NCBI GenBank assembly: GCA_937944445.1
Contig: CALDYP010000004.1
Location: 1 to 64,000, forward strand
Source: an uncultured Anaerolineae bacterium
Lineage (GTDB): Bacteria > Chloroflexota > Anaerolineae > Aggregatilineales > Phototrophicaceae
Direction: 5' to 3'
Length of the DNA: 64,000 nt
Shown here: positions 7,838 to 14,605 of the stretch, piece after piece
How the letters are laid out: each line of letters opens with the position of its first letter
Position numbering within the stretch: position 1 is the stretch's first letter
Position numbers and translations under genes: made by a program
The notes under the pieces: generated by a model
What the model saw: only the letters and a program-made list of their open reading frames with translations
Told to the model about the DNA's origin: nothing
Databases searched by the model: none

Positions 7838-7866
7838 TTGCCGCTGCTGCCAAGCCAGCGTACAAT
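7838..7866 (+). promoter_or_regulatory. Promoter of cdd
   Basis: TTGCCG (7838-7843) and TACAAT (7861-7866) are separated by exactly 17 bp, a good housekeeping promoter. Transcription would begin near 7873, ahead of the terminator hairpin at 7886-7911 and the ATG at 7934. Confidence 0.6.
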
Positions 7867-7885
7867 TCACAACAATCAACCGTCC

Positions 7886-7911
7886 AGCACACGCCTTTTG
7901 TGTGCTTTTTT
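7886..7911 (+). terminator. Intrinsic terminator or attenuator in the cdd leader
   Basis: A perfect AGCACAC/GTGTGCT stem with a GCCTTTT loop is followed directly by a run of six T. It lies between the cdd promoter and start codon, so it would stop most transcripts from that promoter unless regulated. It could alternatively end read-through from the upstream gene. Confidence 0.65.
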
Positions 7912-7933
7912 GTCCTCAACCACGGAAGATTGC

Positions 7934-8338
7934 ATGCAGCCACTCGATGATGGACAGCAGCGCGCGGTTCAAGCGGCCATTCAAGCCGCGCAGCAGGCTT
8001 ATGCCCCCTACTCACAGTACCACGTGGGGGCGGCGCTGTTGGCGGCGGACGGGCGCATCTTCACTGGCTGCAACGTTGAAAACGCCTCTTACCCAGCCGG
8101 CATCTGTGCCGAGCGCGGCGCGTTGGCTAAAGCCGTCAGCGAGGGCGCACGAGACTTCTCACTGGTGGTGGTGGCCACACAAAATGGCGGCTCGCCATGC
8201 GGCATTTGCCGTCAGTCATTACTCGAATTTTCGCCAGCGGCCCGCGTGCTGTGTGTAACGTTTGAGGGCCTCGTGCACGTTGATTCCACCGTGGCTGAGT
8301 TATTGCCGTTCGGGTTTTCCCCCCGCAGCTTGATCTAA
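7934..8338 (+). CDS. cdd: Cytidine deaminase
   Basis: A 134-residue homotetrameric-type cytidine deaminase of normal length, which converts cytidine and deoxycytidine to uridine forms in pyrimidine salvage. The zinc motif is complete: Cys-Ala-Glu in NASYPAGICAERGAL and Pro-Cys-Gly-Ile-Cys in GGSPCGICRQSLLEF. The conserved Asn-Val-Glu-Asn substrate loop is also present. The start is the ATG at 7934, preceded by GGAAG; an upstream in-frame start at 7838 would fall within the promoter and terminator. The gene stands alone between the second inverted-end element and the 8.4-9.0 kb box cluster. Confidence 0.92.
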   Translation: MQPLDDGQQRAVQAAIQAAQQAYAPYSQYHVGAALLAADGRIFTGCNVENASYPAGICAERGALAKAVSEGARDFSLVVVATQNGGSPCGICRQSLLEFSPAARVLCVTFEGLVHVDSTVAELLPFGFSPRSLI

Positions 8339-8618
8339 ATCGCCTCGCTTCAACTGCTCTTAACGTGCGGCCAGTGGCCTCAACGCGCCTATCTCGCGGC
8401 ATTTTTTCCCAAGCCGACGCCGTCATTTTTGGGACATATATCCCCATGTTACAACCATGTAACAAATCTGATCCGTTTTTGTCAGAAAATATCGCAAGAT
8501 GCAGGCCGATAGGGGAGGGGATTTCGCAAATATCAATCAATAAGTGAACAAGTGTTCCGAACATATCGCAAGTAATTTTACCCAAGTGATATGTTTTATC
8601 ACAACCGAACACTTGATC

Positions 8619-8911
8619 TGTTCATAACTCTGTTGATAACCTGTTGATAACCTGTTCATAACTGGCACTTGCCTGTTGATAACTTATCGCAGATTTTATA
8701 ATCGGTGTAATCCTTGCGAAACGCTGGGGATATATCAGAGCACCCCTGTTGAAACTGTTGATAACCTGTTCATAACTTTGGCGCGCCTGTTGATAACTCA
8801 TCGCGCCAAGTATCACACATTGACCCACAAACTGGGGAAATGTGCGCGCTTTCTGGGATAGGCTTGGGACAAATAACCCACATGACGGCTTTCGTTTCAA
8901 AGTTATCAACA
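8619..8911. repeat. Array of nine DnaA-box-like TGTTSATAA repeats
   Basis: Forward copies of TGTTGATAA or TGTTCATAA begin at 8619, 8631, 8642, 8653, 8674, 8756, 8767 and 8788; one reverse copy (TTATCAACA) is at 8903-8911. Spacings are 12, 11, 11, 21, 82, 11 and 21 bp, that is, near one or two helical turns, and the 11+21 triplet is repeated (8642-8682 and 8756-8796). The sequence differs from the canonical DnaA box TTATCCACA at position 6, and in three copies also at the tolerant position 5. Confidence 0.85.
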
Positions 8912-8999
8912 GTTTGAACAGCCCTACTACTAGCACTACCCTACATACATAAGAAATGATCCTATCAAGCCATTGCACACGTTCCTCTAGAACAAACCC

Positions 9000-9026
9000 C
9001 ATGTTCTACGTAGAACATGCTACAAT
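9000..9026 (+). promoter_or_regulatory. 20-bp perfect palindrome beside a -10 box
   Basis: CATGTTCTACGTAGAACATG (9000-9019) is a perfect palindrome, followed one base later by TACAAT (9021-9026). The position suggests an operator that overlaps the promoter of the GAF kinase gene starting at 9072. A related imperfect GTTC...GAAC site is just upstream at about 8981-8993. The regulator is unknown. Confidence 0.55.
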
Positions 9027-9071
9027 GAGGATGCTGTATGAGTTGCATTTAATCAAATTGGATGAACACTT

Positions 9072-10322
9072 ATGAACGACCTTATGGAAAAGGTTCGTCA
9101 GTTAGAGCGTAAAAACGCAATCCTCGTCAAACTGGCCGAGATCAGCGCATCGCTGAACTCGCAGTATGACCTGCAGCCCTTGTTACAGTACATCATGCAG
9201 GTAGCGGTTGAAATTACGGATTGTGAGGCAGCATCCGTTCTGTTGTGGGACAGCCAGCGCCAAGAGCTGTTCTTTGCGGCGTCTACGACGGTGGACAACA
9301 ACAACGAGCTGGTTGGCAGGGCTGTCCCGATGGAGAGCATCGCGGGGACGATCCTGCGCCAAAATGAAATCGTCATCGTCAACGACACAAGGCGCGATCA
9401 ACGTCACTACGACCAAGTGGACAAAGAAATTGCTTTCCAGACGCGCTCGCTGTTGGGCGTGCCGATGCGTTATAAAGACCGCGTCATCGGCGTGCTGGAG
9501 GCGCTTAACAAGCGCACGCTCCCGTGGACGAAAGACGACAGCGATTACCTGATGACGTTAGCTGCGCAGGCTGCCGTGGCCATTCAAGGCGCGCAGCTCG
9601 TGATGGAGCTAAAACGCGCCAATGATGAGCTGAGCGAGGTAGATAAGCTCAAGAACGATTTCATCGCCATCGCCTCACACGAGCTGCGAACGCCGCTGGG
9701 CGTCATCATGGGCTATGCCAGCTTCTTGCAAGACAGCGACAGCCCCGACACGCAAGAACATGCCACCAAAGTGCTGGAGAGCGCCCTGCGGCTGCGCAAG
9801 ATCATCGAGGACATGGTGAACCTGCGCTACCTCAAACAAAAGCAGAGCGACTTGCACCGAGAAGAGACCGACGTCCGCACGATCCTAGACTTGGTGCGCA
9901 TCGAGATCGACGCTGTGTTTGACGTGAGCCATCACGATTTTCAGATTAAATACCCGGCTGAGGGGCTGCGCGTCTACGTCGACCAAACGCGCTTGTCGAT
10001 GGCGTTGATGAGCTATGTGCACAACGCCTTCACCTTTACCCCTCAAGGCGGCAAGATCACGATTGACGTGCAAGCGACCCCCTCAGAGGTGCGTTTCCGT
10101 GTTGCTGATACCGGGATCGGCATCGAGAGCGACAAGCTAGAGCGCATCTTTGAAGAGTTCTACCAAGTTGAAGATCACATGATCCGCCACCATGGGGGGC
10201 TTGGCATTGGGCTGAGCATCGCCCGCGCGATTGCCACCGCCCACCGTGGCCGTGCATGGGCTGAAAGCGCTGGCCTCGGCAAAGGGGCGACGTTCTATCT
10301 CTCGCTGCCGCGGCTAACTTAG
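9072..10322 (+). CDS. GAF-domain sensor histidine kinase
   Basis: A 416-residue soluble kinase: short coiled coil (1-28), GAF domain (about 30-175), a second coiled coil, HisKA with the phosphoacceptor His203 in [10 protein letters not shown], and a HATPase domain (about 295-412) with N-box-like HNAFTF, G1 DTGIGI and G2 GLGIGLSI. It should autophosphorylate in response to an intracellular signal; there is no transmembrane segment. Its first gene neighbour downstream is the convergent FHA gene, whose end overlaps by nine bases, so no cognate regulator is adjacent. The OmpR-type regulator at 17395 is the nearest candidate. The start is preceded by an operator-like palindrome. Confidence 0.88.
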   Translation: MNDLMEKVRQLERKNAILVKLAEISASLNSQYDLQPLLQYIMQVAVEITDCEAASVLLWDSQRQELFFAASTTVDNNNELVGRAVPMESIAGTILRQNEIVIVNDTRRDQRHYDQVDKEIAFQTRSLLGVPMRYKDRVIGVLEALNKRTLPWTKDDSDYLMTLAAQAAVAIQGAQLVMELKRANDELSEVDKLKNDFIAIASHELRTPLGVIMGYASFLQDSDSPDTQEHATKVLESALRLRKIIEDMVNLRYLKQKQSDLHREETDVRTILDLVRIEIDAVFDVSHHDFQIKYPAEGLRVYVDQTRLSMALMSYVHNAFTFTPQGGKITIDVQATPSEVRFRVADTGIGIESDKLERIFEEFYQVEDHMIRHHGGLGIGLSIARAIATAHRGRAWAESAGLGKGATFYLSLPRLT

Positions 10323-10802
10323 GGTGTCGATGTCGATAAAGTAGATGCGTATGCGCAGCGTCCCTAGCGCGATGATGTCCTCAGACCGCAGCCTGTGCAG
10401 CGTGTTCGGTGGGATGCGGTGTTCGTTGATCATTGTCCCGTTGCGGCTGTTCAAATCCGCGATGTAGATCTCGTTGGTGATGCGGCGCAGCACCGCGTGG
10501 CGGCGGCTGACGCCCATCCGATGCCCACCGTATGGGTCAACGTCAATATCTGGTTGGCTGCCGCTGACGTTGTCGATGCGGCCAAGGATGAGGTCACGAT
10601 CCACTGGGATGATCAACCGCGGGAAGTTGACAACCTCCAACGCCAAGCGGTGCTGATCGGTGAAGCGCGCGTTCGCCAGCGGCTGGGTGGCCTCGCGCTC
10701 ACGGTGGTACGCATCGCGCGCGAGCTTGAGGTCGTCGATGCTGATCTGCATCGTGGAGCCTTCGGCGGGTTTCGACACCTCGTCTGAGGACATGTCCGTC
10801 AA
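10314..10802 (-). CDS. FHA-domain protein
   Basis: A 162-residue protein with a C-terminal forkhead-associated domain (about 55-155): LILGRIDN, then SRRHAVLRR and LNSRNGTMIN, carrying the Arg, Ser, His and Asn residues needed for phosphothreonine binding. The N-terminal 45 residues are charged and helical. It probably binds a phosphorylated partner in the cytosol. No Ser/Thr kinase gene is seen in the window. Its stop overlaps the end of the GAF kinase gene on the other strand. An internal ATG at residue 18 is an alternative start; the first one is kept because the spacing to the AT-rich upstream region is better. Confidence 0.82.
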   Translation of the reverse strand: MTDMSSDEVSKPAEGSTMQISIDDLKLARDAYHREREATQPLANARFTDQHRLALEVVNFPRLIIPVDRDLILGRIDNVSGSQPDIDVDPYGGHRMGVSRRHAVLRRITNEIYIADLNSRNGTMINEHRIPPNTLHRLRSEDIIALGTLRIRIYFIDIDTLS

Positions 10803-10882
10803 ACCTTACAAATTTTACAACTTTTTATATTTTAGCATTTTTTTGAGCGAGTGGCGAATGAAATTGGTCTGATAAGATAAGC

Positions 10883-10925
10883 GGACAGGGCAGGCCCTGT
10901 CCCTACGCAGGTGGCATTGTAGGGA
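10883..10925. repeat. Palindromic intergenic repeat cluster, copy 3 (inverted)
   Basis: GGACAGGGC-AG-GCCCTGTCC (10883-10902) is followed by CTACGCAGGTGGCATTGTAGGGA, the reverse complement of the linker seen in copies 1 and 2. A degenerate GC-rich hairpin follows up to 10950. It lies between the FHA and DUF4230 genes. Confidence 0.8.
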
Positions 10926-10956
10926 GGCGGCAGGGTGCGCCGTGCCCGGGGCGGAC

Positions 10957-11697
10957 TTAATTCAGCACCCAGCTATCAGTTGCCTCGTCGTGGCTCCAGC
11001 GCATCGGCGTAGGCGGGCGACACGTGGTGTCCACGCGCGTTTGAGCGGGCGTTTCTAAAAACTCGAATTCTACTGTGATGTTCGGGTCAATGCCGTTGAC
11101 GATGCGGCGGATGATCTCGCGGGCGTTGTTGCGCGCCAAGGTGAAGTTGTCCTCATGACTGATGCCTTGCACAACTGCTTTGTTCATCAGCATGTACTCG
11201 CCCAGCTCGCGCGTGGCAGCCCAATCCGGGAACATGGCCGTAGAACGGTCTTTTTCCTCAACAGGCGTCATGCTGCACGAGAGCAGTTCCACTTTAGGCA
11301 GGGTGATACGGGCAGTTCTAGGCCCGGTCAACTCGACTTTGAACTCATCGCGCAGCAGGTTGTAGCCGTAGCGCACCACGATATCCGCTTCATAGGTGGC
11401 CCCGTAGCCCCCCATGTTGAAGGGGCCGCGCGACACGTTGACGCGCGCGCGCACTTTGCGCATCACCTCCTCGCCCGTCACGAGCTCGGCGTTGGCTGTC
11501 AGCGTAGAGGTGATTGTGTTCGTCAGGTTGACGGTGGCCCGGGCAGGCTGGGCACTAAAAATGCGGTCGATGGCGTCACGACCGATGGCGGCTACCAACC
11601 AGAAGCCGCCCACGATGAGCAGCACGGTGATGATCAACGGGGCGACGGCTTTAGGCAGATGGAACATTTCGATTGGGCTTCTCTTCCCTTTTGACAT
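10957..11697 (-). CDS. DUF4230 membrane-anchored protein
   Basis: A 246-residue protein with a single N-terminal transmembrane segment (about 17-38) and a large outer domain. The layout agrees with DUF4230: a conserved domain of β-strands (RVNVSRGPF...YEADIVVRYGYNL) followed by a helical region (NNAREIIRRIVNGI) and a final strand. The function of the family is unknown. The two Cys residues (SCSM and TTCR) could pair outside the membrane. It reads away from the gene at 11899; the 200-bp spacer upstream contains a terminator from serA and AT-rich promoter-like sequence. Confidence 0.6.
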   Translation of the reverse strand: MSKGKRSPIEMFHLPKAVAPLIITVLLIVGGFWLVAAIGRDAIDRIFSAQPARATVNLTNTITSTLTANAELVTGEEVMRKVRARVNVSRGPFNMGGYGATYEADIVVRYGYNLLRDEFKVELTGPRTARITLPKVELLSCSMTPVEEKDRSTAMFPDWAATRELGEYMLMNKAVVQGISHEDNFTLARNNAREIIRRIVNGIDPNITVEFEFLETPAQTRVDTTCRPPTPMRWSHDEATDSWVLN

Positions 11698-11849
11698 GGT
11701 GACGATTCATCCTTAGCTATGACGTTACCTGATGAGATGCGATTGCCCAGCTCTTATGACACGAGATCTGACCAAAGGCAATTAAACTTTTACACTATTT
11801 ATATCACTCATGTCATTCTGGAATTTTAAATGAGCATGAGAAGCGCTCA

Positions 11850-11880
11850 AACAAAAAGCCCCACCATACAGCGGGGCTTC
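11850..11880 (-). terminator. Intrinsic terminator after serA
   Basis: Read on the minus strand, AAGCCCC pairs with GGGGCTT (11856-11879), followed by TTTTTGTTT. It lies about 20 bp past the stop codon of the phosphoglycerate dehydrogenase gene and is a textbook Rho-independent terminator. Confidence 0.85.
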
Positions 11881-11898
11881 TGTGTGCGTCGGGTTGCT

Positions 11899-12855
11899 CT
11901 ATGAGCGGATCACGTCAGGGTTGCAGACGTTGTTCACGCTGCCTTTGAGGAAGAAATCGCGGATCAGCTCGGCAGCTTCGATGGCGACGGTGATTTGCGC
12001 GTCGACGGTGCTCGCGCCGAGGTGGGGCGTGTCGATCACGTTGGGGGCGTTCAGCAGCGGGTGATCGGGCGGCGGCGGCTCCACGTCGTAAACGTCCACG
12101 GCGGCCCCGGCCACCTTGCCGATCTTGAGCGCCTCAGCCAAGTCCTGATCGTTGATGAGCGCGCCGCGCGCCGCGTTGACGATGCGCACGCCGTCCTTCA
12201 TCTTGGCGATGTTGGCGCGGTTGATGAGGTGCTTCGTCTCAGGGGTGATGACGCTGTGGAGCGTGATGAAGTCGCTCTGAGCGAACAGCTCGTCCAGCGT
12301 GACCATCGTCGCCAAGTCGCCGCCGTCTTCGACGAACGGATCATGGGCGATCACCTTCATCTCAAACGCCTTCGCGCGGGCGGCCACCGCCTTGCCGATG
12401 CGCCCAAAGCCCACGATGCCCAACGTCTTGCCGCGCAGCTCCACGCCGACCATGTTCTTGCGCTCCCACTTGCCCGCCTTGAGGGTGGCATCGCCCTGTG
12501 GAATGAAGCGCGCCAGCGCCAGCATCAGGCCGAGCGTCAGTTCGGCGGTGGCGATGGTGTTGCCGCCGGGCGTGTTCATCACGACGACGCCGTGACGGGT
12601 GGCCGCCTCGAGGTCGACGTTGTCCACGCCGACGCCGGCGCGGGCGATTGCCTTCAAGTTAGGGGCCGCTTCGAACACATCCGCGGTGATCTTCACGCCG
12701 CTGCGAATCATGAGCGCCTCCGCGTCAGGGATCAGCTCTTTGAGCTTCTCTTGCGAGATTTTGCCGGTGTAGGTGACTTTCAACCCTTCCGCCGCGTTGA
12801 GGATGTCCAGCGCGGCGGCGTCCACGTCGTCAGGCACTAGTACATGAAAGGTCAT
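11899..12855 (-). CDS. serA: D-3-phosphoglycerate dehydrogenase, short form
   Basis: A 318-residue 2-hydroxyacid dehydrogenase that probably oxidises 3-phosphoglycerate to 3-phosphohydroxypyruvate, the first step of serine synthesis. Signatures: [16 protein letters not shown], the NAD-binding GFGRIGKAV, the [10 protein letters not shown] segment with its Arg, and the catalytic-His region TPHLGAST. It lacks the C-terminal ACT and intervening domains of feedback-regulated SerA, so serine inhibition through ACT is not expected. It begins 12 bp after the stop of an aminotransferase gene and is followed by a strong terminator, so the two form an operon. Other hydroxyacid substrates cannot be excluded. 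Confidence 0.83.
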   Translation of the reverse strand: MTFHVLVPDDVDAAALDILNAAEGLKVTYTGKISQEKLKELIPDAEALMIRSGVKITADVFEAAPNLKAIARAGVGVDNVDLEAATRHGVVVMNTPGGNTIATAELTLGLMLALARFIPQGDATLKAGKWERKNMVGVELRGKTLGIVGFGRIGKAVAARAKAFEMKVIAHDPFVEDGGDLATMVTLDELFAQSDFITLHSVITPETKHLINRANIAKMKDGVRIVNAARGALINDQDLAEALKIGKVAGAAVDVYDVEPPPPDHPLLNAPNVIDTPHLGASTVDAQITVAIEAAELIRDFFLKGSVNNVCNPDVIRS

Positions 12856-12867
12856 GGTCAGCCTCCG

Positions 12868-13959
12868 TTATTTCGCGCCGATGAACTCGTCCAAGCCGGC
12901 CAACACCTCTTCGAGGATGTCGGTAGTCATGTCGCCCATGTGGGCGATGCGGAAGGTCGTGCCCTTGATCTGGCCGTAGCCTTTGTCCATCGAGAAGCCC
13001 TTGCCGCCCATGAACTTGGCCATGTCGTCCACGTTGATCTGGCGGGTGCGGTTGTCGACGGCGGTCACAGTGGGCGAGCGGTAGCCTGCCTGCGCGAAGA
13101 GGCCAAAGCCGCGCTCGTTGGCCCATGTGTGGGTCATCTCGCGCATCGTCAGGTGGCGCTGCCAGCGGTTTTCGAGGCCTTCGGCAAGGATGTCGTCTAA
13201 CTGGCGGTCAGCGGCGAACATCAGGCTGATGGGCGGGGTGCTGGGGGTGTTGTTCTTCTGGGCGCTCTTCTCGATCTCGATGAAGTCGAAGTAGTAGCCG
13301 CGGTTCTTGACCTGCTTGGCGCGCTCAAGGCAGCGGTCGTTGAGGGTGGCGAAGGCGATGCCGGGCGGCAGCGCGAAGGCCTTCTGGCTGCTGGTGAGCG
13401 CCATGTCGATGCCCCATTCATCTGTGCGCAGCTCCGCGCCGAGGAAGCCGCTCACCGTGTCGATCACGAACAGCGTGTCGTCGTATTGGCGCACGACCTC
13501 GCCGATCTCTTTCACAGGGTTGAGGACGCCGGTGCTGGTCTCGTTGTGGACGACGAACACTGCGTCGTAGTGCTGCGTCTTGAGCGCGTCGGCCACCATC
13601 TCCGGGGTGTGGGCCGCGCCCCACGGCACTTCAATCACGTCAACCTCTTTGCCGTTCTCTTGGCTGATCTTGGCCCAACGGTCGCTGAACGCACCGCCGA
13701 CGAGGTGGAGCGCCTTCTTGCCGTCGCGGATGAAGTTGCGTGATGCGCCTTCCCATAAGCCCGTGCCGCTGGAGCCGTGCACGACCACGCGATATTGCGT
13801 CAGAAAGACTTGCTGAAGCTTAGGCTGAAGCCGCGCGAACAGATCGGCGAACGCCGTGGAGCGGTGGCCGATCATCCACTGGGTTTGCGCCTCAAGGATC
13901 TCCTTGCGCACTTCGACTGGGCCGGGGATGACGAGATACTTATGATCGCGGTTGCTCAT
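12868..13959 (-). CDS. Class V aminotransferase, probable phosphoserine or serine/alanine-glyoxylate aminotransferase
   Basis: A 363-residue PLP enzyme of the alanine-glyoxylate/serine-pyruvate aminotransferase group (class V). The PLP lysine is K193 in LTSSQKAFALPPG and the pyridine-N-binding Asp167 lies in VIDTVSG; GSSGTGLWEG forms the phosphate loop. Because the phosphoglycerate dehydrogenase gene follows 12 bp downstream, I infer a role as phosphoserine aminotransferase, as is known for SerC-like class V enzymes in some lineages. Glyoxylate or pyruvate transamination remains possible. I use the ATG at 13959, since alignment with the family begins at SNRDHKYLVIPGPVEV; a 16-residue extension upstream has no family support. 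Confidence 0.78.
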   Translation of the reverse strand: MSNRDHKYLVIPGPVEVRKEILEAQTQWMIGHRSTAFADLFARLQPKLQQVFLTQYRVVVHGSSGTGLWEGASRNFIRDGKKALHLVGGAFSDRWAKISQENGKEVDVIEVPWGAAHTPEMVADALKTQHYDAVFVVHNETSTGVLNPVKEIGEVVRQYDDTLFVIDTVSGFLGAELRTDEWGIDMALTSSQKAFALPPGIAFATLNDRCLERAKQVKNRGYYFDFIEIEKSAQKNNTPSTPPISLMFAADRQLDDILAEGLENRWQRHLTMREMTHTWANERGFGLFAQAGYRSPTVTAVDNRTRQINVDDMAKFMGGKGFSMDKGYGQIKGTTFRIAHMGDMTTDILEEVLAGLDEFIGAK

Positions 13960-14179
13960 CTTGAACGAGACTCCTGCCTCATCGGGCCTATTTGTGAGAA
14001 ACGTCACATGGGACGAGCGGTAGTATAACGCAGACTGGGCGTTGTGGTAAGCGCTAACCTTTGGATGAGGCCGTCGGGCTGTGCGCGTGGCCTGCTTCTA
14101 GTGAACGGTTTAGTTTCATGCTATAGTAAAGTCGTCGTTGAAATTCAATGCCTCAGCCAAAGCAAGTTAAGGGTCGCCC

Positions 14180-14584
14180 ATGCCTCCGGTCGAATTTCGT
14201 GAGCAGAAGCTGATTGCAGAGTTGAAAAAGCTCTACCACATAGTAGAGGGTGTGAAGGCTGTTGTGATCGTCAACATCGATGGGCTGCTGGTCAGCAGTT
14301 ATCCAGTCGATGACGAAGAGAACCCCCACGAGACGCCTACTTCTAGCCCGCAGGTGGCGGCCATGTCGGCGACGCTGGTCGGCCTTGCGGAAAAAACGTT
14401 GGTGCGTTTGGCGCAGGGCAAGCTCGAACGGCTGCTGATGGAAGCGGAAGAAGGCACGATGGTGGTCTACCCGGCTGGGCGCACTGCGGTGGCCGTGCTC
14501 GTTGACAAAAACGCCAACATGGCCCACGTCCTCTTTGCGACCAAACAAGCCGCAGCCGAAATTGCTGCTATCTTGGCCGGCTAG
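14180..14584 (+). CDS. Roadblock/LC7-domain protein
   Basis: A 134-residue single-domain protein with the Roadblock/LC7 fold: an N-terminal helix, VVIVNIDGLLVSSYPVD, an alanine-rich middle helix after the SSPQVAAMSATLVGLAEK segment, and closing strands TMVVYPAGRTAVAVLVD. Bacterial relatives such as MglB act on Ras-like GTPases, but no MglA-type GTPase gene is in the window. It reads in the same direction as the large VWA gene 21 bp downstream. A second Roadblock gene starts at 63758. Whether it is a regulator of a distant GTPase is an inference. Confidence 0.8.
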   Translation: MPPVEFREQKLIAELKKLYHIVEGVKAVVIVNIDGLLVSSYPVDDEENPHETPTSSPQVAAMSATLVGLAEKTLVRLAQGKLERLLMEAEEGTMVVYPAGRTAVAVLVDKNANMAHVLFATKQAAAEIAAILAG

Positions 14585-14605
14585 AGGGCTGGCCAGCCGC
14601 ACGCG

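Larger units (their letters stand above)
8339..9071. other. AT-rich, box-dense non-coding interval (candidate oriC)
   Basis: No believable gene occurs in these 733 bp; the apparent frame on the minus strand at 8622-9002 only translates the repeats. The interval is clearly more AT-rich than its neighbours. It contains nine TTATCAACA/TTATGAACA boxes (8619-8911), an inverted 10-bp pair ATATATCCCC (8436-8445) and GGGGATATAT (8726-8735), the palindrome GAACAAGTGTTC (8546-8557), and a 20-bp palindrome at 9000-9019. These features suggest an initiator-binding region. dnaA and dnaN are not nearby, so an origin is not proven. Confidence 0.55.

Noticed and set aside
8622-9002. A 126-codon open frame on the minus strand
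   Set aside because: It translates the TGTTGATAA-type repeats (hence SYQQASASYEQVIN twice) and has no start signals; the region is better explained as a binding-site array.
8339-9071. CRISPR array from the repeated TGTTGATAAC units
   Set aside because: Units are only 9-11 bp, unequally spaced and too close together for spacers; no cas gene is present.
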